Positions 36,070-45,291 are shown, counted from the stretch's first letter. The stretch: DNA of 64,000 bases from an uncultured Erythrobacter sp. (GCF_947502395.1 NZ_CANMZM010000003.1:124001-188000); one strand, 5' to 3'. Notes: generated by a model from the letters alone, not told the origin. Numbers and translations are program-made.

Positions 36070-37361
36070 CGTTTGGAAATCCCTGTTACCTTGGAGGCAA
36101 GATTGTTGAGGCTTTGCGCTGCGCGTAAGACCTCGCCAGCGCGGCTTGCGCTTTTCAGCTTGTCCACGCGGTTAGAAAACGGCTCTTCATCCGGTAATCG
36201 CTGCGCCAGAGCTGCGTCGATTGCGTCGGCATCCGGATTGCTAAGGCCAAGCGCGCGCGCGACCTTGCGCTGAGCCAGGTTTGCAAAGGGTTCAGCCAGT
36301 AGTTGCAGGCGTCCGGCGCGAACGATCAGGCCAGCGCCATTGGTCACCAGTTGCGTTTTACCGAACCTTGCTTCTTGGCTCTGTGCAACGACGGGCCCAA
36401 ACCGCAAGAAAGCCCGCCAACCAACAATAAGCGTCGCGAGGATCAAGCATAGCGTTGCTGCCAGGAACGGCGGGCGAAACGCAAGGGTGAGCAGATTGGT
36501 TGCACCGCCAATGCCGACCATTGTTAAGTCGAACGTCACCCTTTTTTCATCGTATCCCGCCTGTTCAATCAACGCGAGCGCAAGAGCGGCGCGAGCGGGA
36601 TCAGCAAGTCCATGATTGTTCATCAGATCAGGTTCGACCACGATAGTAAGCCAATGTGCTTCGTCATAGAAATAGGTTCCTTCTTGACCGATTACGTTAA
36701 GGGCCAATCGGCGACCGTTGTCATCTATGACGAGCGCTTCATGATTAGGGTTGTGCTCGCTTGATAGGATACTGTTCATCGGAAGCTGCCCGGCAAATCG
36801 CATCCCGCCCCACCGGGCTGGTTGTTCCTTAAACTCCACCGACAGATTCATAGAATACAGCTCTGGTAACTCGCCCGCCCATTCCGGCGAGTATGGTGAG
36901 ATCAACTGCACCCAATCATCTTGCACGCGCTCTTCGTCTTCCTCAGCCACCTCCCCTTGAGGTCTGGCAGCAATCCACTTGGGCAAAATCACTAGAGTTG
37001 GACCTTGATATTGCCTGCTCTCTAGGATTTCAGCAAAGTCATCCGGATTGGTGCTTCGTGTCGGTGTCAGGATCAGAAGGTCTGGAGTTTCCAGCCCGCT
37101 ACGCTCCCGTGATTTCTCAACGTTATACCCATTCGCCTCAAGCAATCGCGTTAGACCAGCAAAACCGTGGAGCGCATTGGACGAGGCGTGCGCATTTCGG
37201 TTCGCGCTTTCACCGCCGGTATCGCCCGCCCCTAGGAAATAGAGCATTGCGACAAAGGCACTGAAACCCACCACCAGGATTGCCAAAACAGAGCCGCGGG
37301 TGAAGGGTGAGGCCGTTCGGACTGCGGAACCCTGCGAAGGAGAAGCCAATGCCTCGCTCAT
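36066..37361 (-). CDS. DUF4350 domain-containing membrane protein
   Basis: 431 residues. A membrane segment near the N-terminus (GSVLAILVVGFSAFVAMLYF) precedes the DUF4350 region with LHGFAGLTRLLEANGYNVEK and ETPDLLILTPTRSTN. A second membrane segment (FLAATLCLILATLIVGWRAF) follows near 310. ATG 37361 overlaps the preceding stop by 4 nt; the frame further upstream is not needed. A constant companion of MoxR/DUF58/DUF4129 genes; molecular role unknown. Confidence 0.85.
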   Translation of the reverse strand: MSEALASPSQGSAVRTASPFTRGSVLAILVVGFSAFVAMLYFLGAGDTGGESANRNAHASSNALHGFAGLTRLLEANGYNVEKSRERSGLETPDLLILTPTRSTNPDDFAEILESRQYQGPTLVILPKWIAARPQGEVAEEDEERVQDDWVQLISPYSPEWAGELPELYSMNLSVEFKEQPARWGGMRFAGQLPMNSILSSEHNPNHEALVIDDNGRRLALNVIGQEGTYFYDEAHWLTIVVEPDLMNNHGLADPARAALALALIEQAGYDEKRVTFDLTMVGIGGATNLLTLAFRPPFLAATLCLILATLIVGWRAFLRFGPVVAQSQEARFGKTQLVTNGAGLIVRAGRLQLLAEPFANLAQRKVARALGLSNPDADAIDAALAQRLPDEEPFSNRVDKLKSASRAGEVLRAAQSLNNLASKVTGISKR

Positions 37362-38146
37362 GCAGCGCCCGCTGACTGGCGGCTGATGGAGATGCTTGCA
37401 AAGTCTGCGTAGGCCGCGCGCGCGGCCTCCCAATCGCTTTGGTCTAATGCCCGAAGAGCGAACAAGCTGCGTTCAACCCGCTCGGCGATTGTACGAAAAG
37501 CTCGACGAGCGCGATCTGATAATGCGGGAAGCACAGCGAGCTCTCGTGCTGTGCTGCTGGGATCGACCCAGCTGGGCTGAGCTTTGGCGATCTGACTGAC
37601 GCTGCGTTTGAGCAACAAATGCGTCGCTTCATCAAAGCGTCCCTGTGCCGCTAGCCTGTCGGCATCCTCGAGCAACGCTAAGCTCTCTTCTCGATTGGGT
37701 TGCCAGTTTGGATCGCTGTTGGCGCCAGTTGCGGCATCGTTCGCATTAAACTGGATTCGTGCCATCCGGCCCAAGCTGCGCACAAGCCAATAGAGCACGA
37801 ATATGGCCAAAAGCCCGAGGAGCAGCCATTTTAGAATGTGCCAATTGCGTACGAGAAAGTCGCCCACAGGGCCCAAAAGACTTGCCATAAATTCGGCAAA
37901 TGCGCCCCAAAGCCCATCGAACCATCCGGGCGTGCGCACTTCGGGAGCGGCCATGGAAAACTCGTCGAACTGAATATCGGTATCGCCGCGCAATTCGCGC
38001 CAGCCAACCGGCTCTGACGGGCCGGTCTCCGCAAGCGGACCTTGCACTGGTGAAGAGACGCTGTCGTCGGGCGCTAAGCCATTGTTCGGCGAGGGGGGAA
38101 TCATGCTGAGCGAAGGGGTGGCATGGGTTATCCATGCAAGCAACAA
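37358..38146 (-). CDS. DUF4129 domain-containing protein, first gene of the MoxR operon
   Basis: 262 residues (TTG start at 38146; an ATG at 38104 is possible). One membrane segment, WHILKWLLLGLLAIFVLYWL near residue 105, then a soluble helical DUF4129 region: LALLEDADRLAAQGRFDEAT, HLLLKRSVSQIAKAQPSWV, TARELAVL...RVERSLFALR. Heads the coupled series DUF4129-DUF4350-MoxR-DUF58-SpoIIM-RDD-beta-lactamase, which suggests one envelope-related function. Confidence 0.82.
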   Translation of the reverse strand: MLLAWITHATPSLSMIPPSPNNGLAPDDSVSSPVQGPLAETGPSEPVGWRELRGDTDIQFDEFSMAAPEVRTPGWFDGLWGAFAEFMASLLGPVGDFLVRNWHILKWLLLGLLAIFVLYWLVRSLGRMARIQFNANDAATGANSDPNWQPNREESLALLEDADRLAAQGRFDEATHLLLKRSVSQIAKAQPSWVDPSSTARELAVLPALSDRARRAFRTIAERVERSLFALRALDQSDWEAARAAYADFASISISRQSAGAA

Positions 38147-38210
38147 GCTTCGCGCTTCAAATCACACCAAAATGGTCATCTGGCACCATAGGAGAAACGG
38201 GGAACTTGGT

Positions 38211-39131
38211 TCAACCGCGTTTGCGTGCCTGTTCATAGGTGCCCAAAATACGCAGTTCCTTGGAATGGAAGGCGCATTCTTCGAGCGCGCGATCCACCGC
38301 CGGATCGCCCGGTATACCGATGATGTCGGCATAAAAGCGAGTTGCTGAGAAACTTGCGCCGACCTGATAGCTTTCGAGCTTGGTCATATTGACCCCATTG
38401 GTCGCGAAACAGCCCAGTACTTTGTAGAGTGCAGCCGGGATGTTCTTTACGTCAAAAATGAAGGTCGTCATTGCGGGCTTGTCCGGATCAACCGACAGAA
38501 AAGTTGGCTTGTCCGCGAGAATCACAAACCGCGTCATATTGTCATGAGCATCCTCGACGTGGTCCTCGACAATCTCGAGCCCGTAAAGCTCTGCCGAAAT
38601 GGCTGGAGAAATTGCACCAATCGTACGGTCGCCAAGCTTCGCAACATGTGCGGCTGCGCCAGCCGTATCGACGAAATCTAGGGGGACTATATCGTGCTCA
38701 CGCAAGAATGCGCGAGACTGACCCAGCGCTTGCGGGTGGCTGTAGGCGCCCTTGATCGATGCAAGACTGGGCTTAGGCCCGCCTTCAGCAGTAGGCGGAG
38801 CCATCAGAGCGTGGTGAATGGGAAGGAAGTATTCCCCCACAATCGAAAGCCCGCTCTCGGGCAGAAGGAAATGGATGTCAGCCACCCGGCCGTTGTGAGA
38901 ATTCTCAATCGGAATAATCGCTTGGCCAGCCTCACCTGATTTGACCGCATCGATAGCATTGGCAAAACCATAGCAGGGAAGCGGTGCCATATTGGGGCGC
39001 GCTTCCAGCGCAGCACGGTGTGAGTTGGCTCCGGGTGAACCCTGGAACGCAATCGCTTTGGCAGGGTTGCTTTGCGCCTCTGCGCGCAACTGTTCCACAA
39101 TGGGGAGGGCAAGGTCCGGAAAGCTCATCAT
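38211..39131 (-). CDS. pheA: prephenate dehydratase
   Basis: Converts prephenate to phenylpyruvate in phenylalanine synthesis; 306 residues, the monofunctional type. Catalytic-domain motifs: AFQGSPGANSHRAAL, IPIENSHNGRV, GAYSHPQALGQSRAFL, and the TRF signature in HDNMTRFVIL near 210. The C-terminal ACT domain (PAALYKVLGCFATNGVNMTK, then LESYQVG) binds phenylalanine for feedback inhibition. Starts at one of two adjacent ATGs (39131/39128). Confidence 0.95.
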   Translation of the reverse strand: MMSFPDLALPIVEQLRAEAQSNPAKAIAFQGSPGANSHRAALEARPNMAPLPCYGFANAIDAVKSGEAGQAIIPIENSHNGRVADIHFLLPESGLSIVGEYFLPIHHALMAPPTAEGGPKPSLASIKGAYSHPQALGQSRAFLREHDIVPLDFVDTAGAAAHVAKLGDRTIGAISPAISAELYGLEIVEDHVEDAHDNMTRFVILADKPTFLSVDPDKPAMTTFIFDVKNIPAALYKVLGCFATNGVNMTKLESYQVGASFSATRFYADIIGIPGDPAVDRALEECAFHSKELRILGTYEQARKRG

Positions 39132-39281
39132 AGCGGACCGGGTGCTATCCTTCCCCCAACACAGTAGCAAGCCCTAGGTCTCGAGCCATAGATTGTGATC
39201 AACCGGATTGTATTTGATGCACCAATTGATGATGCGATTGATCTTGCACAGTGACCAAGGCCAGATTATGGGGGCGCCGGG

Positions 39282-39977
39282 ATGACACAGGACAACTCAA
39301 ACATGTCAGAGAACAACGCGGGATCAGGCGATCTTTTCAATACCGCCGCAGGCTGGGTGCTTTTTGCTGGCATCGTTGGCTTGGGCCTTTCGGTTCTGAG
39401 CGGCAAGTTTTTCCATGCAGACAAGCCAGAGCGTCCTGAAACACTCGGCTACGTGATCGAGGGCGTAGAAGAAGAAGGCGGTGCAGCTGCCGAGATGACT
39501 ATGGCGGCAGCGCTCAACATGGACGGCGTTGATGTATCAGCCGGTGAGCGTGTCTTCGCAAAATGCGCAGCTTGCCACACGGTTGAGCAGGGCGGCGCAA
39601 ACGGCGTTGGCCCCAACCTTTACGGGATCATGGGGGCCAAGTTCGGAAACAATGCCTCCTTCAGCTATTCGAACGCTCTTGCAAGCACCGATGCCAATTG
39701 GGGCTGGGAAGAGATGAACGATTGGCTCGATAACCCGCGCGGCTATATCGATGGCACCAGCATGGGCTTCGCTGGACTTTCTAAGATCGAAGACCGTGCA
39801 GCGCTTGCACTATATCTCAACACTTTTGGTTCGAACCTAGAGGTGCCAAGCTATGTAGCTGACGTGGTCGAAGAGGCCGAAGCCGAAGCGATTGCTGCCG
39901 AAGTCAATGAGGCGGAAGCCGAGCAAGATGTTGCTGAAGGCGCTTCAGAAGAAACGGCTGAGGCGGCAGCAGGCTAA
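39282..39977 (+). CDS. membrane-anchored cytochrome c (c552/CycM-like)
   Basis: 231 residues. One N-terminal membrane anchor (WVLFAGIVGLGLSVLSGKFF), an acidic linker, then a class I cytochrome c domain with heme motif CAACH and GVGPNLYGIMGAK; the axial Met is probably in TSMGFAGLS. The C-terminal 40 residues are an unusual Glu/Ala tail (VVEEAEAEAIAAEVNEAEAE...). Probably carries electrons to a terminal oxidase at the inner membrane. A second ATG lies 7 codons in. Confidence 0.92.
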   Translation: MTQDNSNMSENNAGSGDLFNTAAGWVLFAGIVGLGLSVLSGKFFHADKPERPETLGYVIEGVEEEGGAAAEMTMAAALNMDGVDVSAGERVFAKCAACHTVEQGGANGVGPNLYGIMGAKFGNNASFSYSNALASTDANWGWEEMNDWLDNPRGYIDGTSMGFAGLSKIEDRAALALYLNTFGSNLEVPSYVADVVEEAEAEAIAAEVNEAEAEQDVAEGASEETAEAAAG

Positions 39978-39999
39978 CCAGCTTTGTAAGAGCACGATC

Positions 40000-40665
40000 T
40001 TAGTCGCGCCCCTTAAATCCTTGAGCCACAACATACCATTCGGATGAGCCCTTGCGGCTTGCTGGTGGCTTGGCATGCTTGACCGTCTTAAAATGTGTCT
40101 TCAGCAGTTTGAGGAGCTCGGCATCGGTGCCTCCAGCCAAGACTTTGGCAACGAATGCCCCGCCTTGTTCAAGCGTCTCAACGGCAAACCATGCCCCCGC
40201 TTCGACAAGACCCATCGTCCGCAGGTGATCGGTTTGTTTATGGCCGACGGTGTTTGCTGCCATATCTGACAGGACCAGATCTGGCGCACCTCCCAAGGCC
40301 TCTTCCAGCCGCGCGGGCGCTGCATCATCCATAAAGTCCATCTCGAGGATAGTGACACCTTCGATGGGCTCAGTCGGCAAAAGATCAATTCCGACGATCT
40401 CTGCCTTGGGCGATTTTGCGCGCACGACCTGGCTCCAACCGCCAGGTGCAATTCCCAAATCAACCACGCGCTTGGCGCCTCGGATAAGCCCGAATTTCTC
40501 ATCAAGCTCGATCAATTTGTAAGCTGCGCGGCTGCGATAGCCGTCCGTCTTGGCCTGTTTCACATAGGGGTCATTGAGCTGACGCTGTAACCAACGCGTC
40601 GAACTTTCGCTGCGTTTCTTGGCGGTTTTGACCCGCCGATCCGGATTGCGGCCTGAGCGTGTCAT
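40000..40665 (-). CDS. rlmE: 23S rRNA 2'-O-ribose methyltransferase RlmE (FtsJ/RrmJ)
   Basis: 221-residue SAM-dependent methyltransferase that modifies U2552 of 23S rRNA. RSRAAYKLIELDEKFGLIRG holds the first catalytic lysine, VVDLGIAPGGWSQVV is the SAM motif, VLSDMAANTVG holds the catalytic Asp, and FVAKVLAGG carries the second lysine, completing the K-D-K set. Starts 3 nt after the ppx/gppA stop, so the pair is an operon. Confidence 0.95.
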   Translation of the reverse strand: MTRSGRNPDRRVKTAKKRSESSTRWLQRQLNDPYVKQAKTDGYRSRAAYKLIELDEKFGLIRGAKRVVDLGIAPGGWSQVVRAKSPKAEIVGIDLLPTEPIEGVTILEMDFMDDAAPARLEEALGGAPDLVLSDMAANTVGHKQTDHLRTMGLVEAGAWFAVETLEQGGAFVAKVLAGGTDAELLKLLKTHFKTVKHAKPPASRKGSSEWYVVAQGFKGRD

Positions 40666-40668
40666 CTT

Positions 40669-41985
40669 TTATCCTGCTGCACTTTGTTGAGGGCTGTCAG
40701 CGCGGGCGTCATGCAAAGATTGACGGCTGCGTTCTCCCTGACGCTCAGCTGCCATCATGCTACGCAATATACCTTCGCGAATGCCGCGGTCCGCAACGCC
40801 TAACCGCTTTGCAGGCCACAGGTCGAGAATTGACTCCAATATAGCGCAACCTGCCACCACCAGGTCCGCGCGATCCTGTCCGATACATGGCAGTTCGCTG
40901 CGTTCGGCCGGTGACATGCCTGAAAGTCGTTCGCTTATGTTACGCATCGAGGATGATGGAACGATCAGTCCGTCGACGGCCTTGCGATCATAGTGCGGCA
41001 ATTCGAGATGCAGACTGGCCAGAGTGGTCACAGTACCGCTGGTGCCGAGCAGTCGGATGTCATCACAAGCCGCAGCCTTTGCAATCCGATTTGCAAAGGG
41101 TTCGAAACTGTCGGAAACCACTCTGCGCATCTCGGCATAGCGGGCGAGGCGTGCGTCTTTGGAGGAGAGTCCATCTGTATTGACCGAGCCCACTGTGTCA
41201 GTCAGCGAAACCACGCCCCATGGCACACTTTGCCAGTCGAGGATCTGCGGGATTTTCTCTCCGGGCTCTAACAGTACCAACTCGGTCGAGCCGCCGCCGA
41301 TATCGAAAATCACCGCTGGGCCCTCACCGGATTCGAGCAGGATGTGGCATCCGAGAACCGCGAGCCGAGCTTCTTCTTCCGCACTGATAATGTCGAGCGC
41401 GATCCCCGTTTCGCGACGGACACGCTCAATGAATGCCTCGCCATTCGATGCTCTGCGGCACGCTTCCGTGGCGACCGAGCGAGCGAGCCGTACATTGCGG
41501 CGACGCAGCTTTTCCGCGCAAATCGCGAGGGCGCTCATCGTGCGTTCCATTGCATCGTCGGAAAGGCGACCACTTGTGGTAAGATCTTCGCCCAGTTTCA
41601 CAACGCGGCTAAAGGCATCAATCACCGTAAAGTCGCGTCCCGAAGGGCGTGCGATCAGCAAACGGCAGTTATTGGTACCCAGATCAAGCGCTGCATAGGC
41701 TTCCCCTGGACGAGGACCGCCAGTGTTTGGGGCTCGCGCGAATTGCTTGCTGTTCGATCGAGGATTGCAAGCTTTCGAATGGCTGCGATTGTCGCGACCG
41801 CTCACATCATTCCTGTTGTTCGCAAGGTTACCCTTTTTGCTGGCCCGCTTCTGACTGGCGCGTTTGGGGTTGGCCTTGCTTTGCTGACTGGAGCGCTTGT
41901 ACCGAAAATCGGCTACTTTGCCGGACTTACCGCTCCGTCTTTTGCCAGCTCTTTTCTTTCCGTCCGGCGGAAGCGTATCCGCCAT
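40669..41985 (-). CDS. Ppx/GppA phosphatase family protein
   Basis: 438 residues. An unusually basic, low-complexity N-terminal extension of about 90 residues (KKRAGKRRSGKSGK..., SQKRASKKGNLANN) precedes the ASKHA-fold core. YAALDLGTNNCRLLIA, EEARLAVLGCHIL and VIFDIGGGSTELVLLEPG are the two phosphate-binding loops of exopolyphosphatase/guanosine pentaphosphatase. Degrades polyphosphate or pppGpp in relatives. The basic tail could bind polyphosphate or RNA (inference). Confidence 0.9.
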   Translation of the reverse strand: MADTLPPDGKKRAGKRRSGKSGKVADFRYKRSSQQSKANPKRASQKRASKKGNLANNRNDVSGRDNRSHSKACNPRSNSKQFARAPNTGGPRPGEAYAALDLGTNNCRLLIARPSGRDFTVIDAFSRVVKLGEDLTTSGRLSDDAMERTMSALAICAEKLRRRNVRLARSVATEACRRASNGEAFIERVRRETGIALDIISAEEEARLAVLGCHILLESGEGPAVIFDIGGGSTELVLLEPGEKIPQILDWQSVPWGVVSLTDTVGSVNTDGLSSKDARLARYAEMRRVVSDSFEPFANRIAKAAACDDIRLLGTSGTVTTLASLHLELPHYDRKAVDGLIVPSSSMRNISERLSGMSPAERSELPCIGQDRADLVVAGCAILESILDLWPAKRLGVADRGIREGILRSMMAAERQGERSRQSLHDARADSPQQSAAG

Positions 41986-42170
41986 AAGTCATTCTTCCAT
42001 TTCACCGATACGCCTGTTGCATCGGCACCTGAGGTAGAAGGTAAACCAAGGTGCAGCTAAGAGCAAGCAAGCTTGGTCTTGACCCCTGGCACCTGCAAAC
42101 TTAACAGGCGCGTCTCTCGTCACAGGTGCAGATGAAATCTGAACACTGTGTCATATGTGGGAAGCGATCA

Positions 42171-42244
42171 TGCCCCGTCGTCTAATGGTAAGACTACGGA
42201 CTCTGACTCCGTCAATTGAGGTTCGAATCCTCACGGGGCATCCA
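42171..42244 (+). tRNA. tRNA-Gln (anticodon CTG)
   Basis: 74 nt with encoded CCA. Acceptor TGCCCCG pairs with CGGGGCA, followed by discriminator T and CCA. The anticodon arm ACGGA-CTCTGAC-TCCGT gives anticodon CUG, reading CAG. The T arm contains GGTTCGAATCC. It marks the border of the accessory region that follows. Confidence 0.97.
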
Positions 42245-42289
42245 AGCCTTCGGTATTAGGTAGCAAACGCACAAAGGTGTGATCGGAAC

Positions 42290-42826
42290 TTATTCGACTG
42301 CTTCGAGTAGCTTCACGCCTCTCATCGTGAATTCTTGACTGTAGCTGTTTCGGCCTAGCGCATCTTGCGCGTAGGCGATGATCACATTGTTCCCCTCATC
42401 GATAGCTTCATCAATCTTGTCGAAAGGAACCCAAACATCCACCGAATTCAGGGGATCGATAGCTCTTGGAAGGTCATCGGCTTTATGGTCTTCGGGCAGA
42501 TGCCCACGCACCCAACCAATACGGCGTGGGAAGCGTTTGTAGAGAACCATATGCCTGATCCGCTCGGCGAGACTTACGCGTCGATAGTTCCACATCAGCC
42601 CGACGCCAAACAACACTAGTGGACGGTGACCCAAGTTTGATATGCGAATAACTGCGCAGACGCCTTCATGTTTTTCAGCATCGACTCCGTGCGAAACAGT
42701 TACCTTTAGCCGGACACGGTTGTCTCGCCATTCTCTAACAAAAATGAAAGTGCTGAGCAGCGCGGCATATACCGCTATCCAATCCAGATCAGTCACTGCG
42801 TCCGCCAGCAAATATGCTAAAACCAT
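42290..42826 (-). CDS. unknown protein, third gene of the coupled trio
   Basis: 178 residues. One or two hydrophobic segments at the N-terminus (MVLAYLLADAVTDLDWIAVY, AALLSTFIFV) precede a soluble domain with LKVTVSHGVDAEKHEGVCAV and IRISNLGHRPLVLFGVGLMW, an immunoglobulin-like beta pattern. No family recognised. Its ATG overlaps the stop of the preceding gene by 1 nt (TAATG). Membrane-tethered sensor or effector is possible but unproven. Confidence 0.7.
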   Translation of the reverse strand: MVLAYLLADAVTDLDWIAVYAALLSTFIFVREWRDNRVRLKVTVSHGVDAEKHEGVCAVIRISNLGHRPLVLFGVGLMWNYRRVSLAERIRHMVLYKRFPRRIGWVRGHLPEDHKADDLPRAIDPLNSVDVWVPFDKIDEAIDEGNNVIIAYAQDALGRNSYSQEFTMRGVKLLEAVE

Positions 42827-43224
42827 TACGGATGTAGCTGGCCCCTAGCCAAAGCTTGGCGCTTGAGGCGCTTACCAATCTTTCGCTGCTGTGAGGTGCC
42901 ATGGTTCGTATAGTCCGCGAGTGCGTGCGCATCGTTTGCTGGATGATCTTCAGTCTCTTCAGTTGGTGCTGCGTAGACTGGCACTGTTTCACTAGCAAAC
43001 TCACCGACAGACACACCAAAGACTGCCTGCGACTGCTTTCCGCTACTCGTATAAAGCAGATGGGAGTGCTCGGCTGTCGTTATCCCACCACGATCAACAG
43101 ACAATTTTCCGTCATCGTTCGACTGAGGATAAAATCGATGGCTAACAGGTTCGCCATTCTGAATGAAATCTGGGTGAACCTGACGAAAGAGCACTTCGTC
43201 GCTATCATGAATCTGGTCACTCAT
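42826..43224 (-). CDS. unknown protein, second gene of the coupled trio
   Basis: 132 residues, no membrane segment. The pattern RQVHPDFIQNGEPVSHRFYP, NDDGKLSVDRGGITTAEHSH and VFGVSVGEF, with HPANDAHALADY later, resembles a widespread short family of unknown function that I recognise only by its pattern. The basic C-terminus (RKIGKRLKRQALARGQLHP) may bind nucleic acid. Overlaps the first gene by ATGA and the third by 1 nt. Confidence 0.7.
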   Translation of the reverse strand: MSDQIHDSDEVLFRQVHPDFIQNGEPVSHRFYPQSNDDGKLSVDRGGITTAEHSHLLYTSSGKQSQAVFGVSVGEFASETVPVYAAPTEETEDHPANDAHALADYTNHGTSQQRKIGKRLKRQALARGQLHP

Positions 43225-44345
43225 CAGTTCGCGACCCTCTGATCGAATTCAGCCAAAAACTCGTCACTAATCTCGTCGAATTCGATTGAGTCAAAATCAT
43301 CCTGATCGCCAAGCGCGATTCCGTAGATTTCCACCCCGCCACTAGAAGAGAAAATTATCGATAGGTCCCAAGTCTCAGTTTCAAATTCAAGAAAGATCGT
43401 ACCGGCCTCGCCCGGAAAGAACTTGTATGAGTTACTAAGGGTAGGGCGACGCTTTAGAAAGTTGTGAGCGGAGGAAACAGCACCTTCCGTCACAGGAGGA
43501 ACCTCACCCCCCGCTATGTCTGCGCCTTTTGCCAGCATTTCATCAAGTCTATTGCGGCAAACTGCCAATGCTTCACTCACTTTCTCGTCAATGACTGTTA
43601 AGTCGTAGACTTCGATAACGTCTTTCAACCCATCATTATGATCCAGTTCGATCTGGAGATCGAATTGAACATCAAACTCAAGATTGCCGTCAAATTCTTC
43701 CTTAACCGCCTGACGGTCAAGCTCTATGGTCATGTCGCCGTATTCAAACGTCCTAATGGTTACAGAACCGTTAGCATCATTCTTAATTAAGGTGCCCAAG
43801 CCCTCAAATCGTACCTGATAGGTCTCACGAGCATCTGTTATCAGCTTACGACGCCTCGCAAAGTCTAAGTAGATTACATTGCCATCTGGATCATTTGCAC
43901 CAACAAATTCGATCCGCTCAGCATTCTTTAGCCCAGAACCCAAACGATTAAGTGCATATATTTGTTCAGAACTAAGAGCCTTCCCAACATTTTCTTTCTC
44001 AGCATCCGCAACTAATGCTACGAACCGGCGATACCCATCATCCAGCACATCTTTCAGGTCACCGTCAAAGCCGGGGAGGTTCTGTTGTTGCTCCGTCCCG
44101 CGCCATTCCAACTTAGGAATTGCGCTACCATCAGCGATATCGAGCAAGTCAAAAGTAAGGCTCTTGTCGAACCCTTTAGGAACACGCTCTCGGCCGGGAT
44201 GTTTTTGCTTCCAAGAAGTTTTAGCAAACGCGACTACGAGGTCCCTGAATGCCGGGAGATCAAGTAGCACCTCCACTGGCAGACGCCCACCTTCGAAACG
44301 CGCACCCACGTAACGTAGATTAAATTCTCGCGTTTCGTCTGTCAT
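43224..44345 (-). CDS. unknown protein, first gene of the coupled trio
   Basis: 373 residues from ATG 44345, which has a GGGAAGGGGAAG ribosome site; the frame upstream to 44462 is not used. Soluble and acidic (ends DEISDEFLAEFDQRVAN). The N-terminal region YVGARFEGGRLPVEVLLDLP, then AFRDLVVAFAKTSWKQKHPG, matches a recurrent uncharacterised family I recall only as hypothetical. Two later beta-rich blocks (TIRTFEYGDMTIELDRQAVK; GTIFLEFETETWDLSIIFSS) may be repeats. First of three coupled genes beside an XRE regulator. Confidence 0.72.
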   Translation of the reverse strand: MTDETREFNLRYVGARFEGGRLPVEVLLDLPAFRDLVVAFAKTSWKQKHPGRERVPKGFDKSLTFDLLDIADGSAIPKLEWRGTEQQQNLPGFDGDLKDVLDDGYRRFVALVADAEKENVGKALSSEQIYALNRLGSGLKNAERIEFVGANDPDGNVIYLDFARRRKLITDARETYQVRFEGLGTLIKNDANGSVTIRTFEYGDMTIELDRQAVKEEFDGNLEFDVQFDLQIELDHNDGLKDVIEVYDLTVIDEKVSEALAVCRNRLDEMLAKGADIAGGEVPPVTEGAVSSAHNFLKRRPTLSNSYKFFPGEAGTIFLEFETETWDLSIIFSSSGGVEIYGIALGDQDDFDSIEFDEISDEFLAEFDQRVAN

Positions 44346-44508
44346 GACTTCCCCTTCCCGAGGGTGGTTAGAAAGACAAGGACCTAAGATCAAGCTGAGG
44401 ACGCAGGCAATAATCATTTTGCGAGCGTATAATTTCACAGCCGACTTTGTGAAATTTAGCACAAATCCGATCCTTTGTCAAGTTACGCGCCACTGAATAG
44501 CCCGCCCG

Positions 44509-44778
44509 TTACTTAGGCGATGACCTGAAAGATGTGCTGGATGATGTTGGAATGCCACTCGTTATCGTAGCCACGTCACACCCCATCGCTCGACACAGCC
44601 TTACCAATGAGACAAATGTCAGATTGTGCTCGCCGCGCTCGATCCGTCCAACGTAGCTGCGATCCAGCCCAGCCTCATTGGCTAAGCCTTCTTGCGACAT
44701 GCCGAGTTCCTTCCGCTTTGAACGGATGCGTTGGCCGAGGATGTCGAGATAAGGGTCCACATCGCCAAGTCGCGGCAA
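44509..44778 (-). CDS. XRE-family helix-turn-helix regulator
   Basis: About 89 residues. RIRSKRKELGMSQEGLANEA then GLDRSYVGRIERGEHNLTF is a canonical Cro/C1-type HTH, followed by LVRLCRAMGCDVATI. The start is uncertain: a TTG at 44778 or a GTG at 44760, neither with a good ribosome site. Lies upstream of the unknown trio on the same strand with a 163-nt gap and may control it, as XRE proteins do in restriction and toxin-antitoxin modules. Confidence 0.8.
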   Translation of the reverse strand: MPRLGDVDPYLDILGQRIRSKRKELGMSQEGLANEAGLDRSYVGRIERGEHNLTFVSLVRLCRAMGCDVATITSGIPTSSSTSFRSSPK

Positions 44779-44862
44779 AGGGGAGTATCAGTCCACGGCG
44801 TATGAATCCCGCTGTTAACCTTTTGGCGTTATTGCTCTCGTTGTCGAGTAGGGAGCAATTTG

Positions 44863-45291
44863 ATGAGCAAGTTCAGAAATTACGTGCTGGTTGGCGCATT
44901 TGGATTGGCGGCTGTAGCATCAGCCATGCAGATCACTTTCAATGACGGCAATGCCTCTGCGTCAGCCTCGAAGGCCATGGCGAGCGTCAATGAAGTGCAA
45001 CAGCCTGAGCCTGCACCAATCGAACAGCAAACGACTCAACTAGAAAATGCGATCCAAGTAGCGTTTTCAGGCGATGCTGAGCGCACTCCGGAGGAGGACA
45101 AGCGTTGGCGCAAGGCGGTGGACCATCTGCGAACATCAATCACGTCGCGTGGCTACCGATGCGTCGTGCCTTATGAGTTTGAGAGGATCGATTCCACGCT
45201 CTACGGAATTGGATGCGTAAACAACCGTCAACGGACCGGACAGACAAACTATCTGGTCAATGTTCGCACTGGTGATGTGGAGCCGCTATGA
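44863..45291 (+). CDS. exported protein of unknown function
   Basis: 142 residues. The N-terminus MSKFRNYVLVGAFGLAAVAS is a signal peptide or anchor, then an Ala/Ser/Gln-rich stretch, then a small domain with EEDKRWRKAVDHLRTSITSR, GYRCVVPYEFERIDSTLYGI and CVNNRQRTGQTNYLVNV; two cysteines may pair. Ribosome site GGGAGCAATTTG. Overlaps the next small gene by 4 nt. Confidence 0.68.
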   Translation: MSKFRNYVLVGAFGLAAVASAMQITFNDGNASASASKAMASVNEVQQPEPAPIEQQTTQLENAIQVAFSGDAERTPEEDKRWRKAVDHLRTSITSRGYRCVVPYEFERIDSTLYGIGCVNNRQRTGQTNYLVNVRTGDVEPL

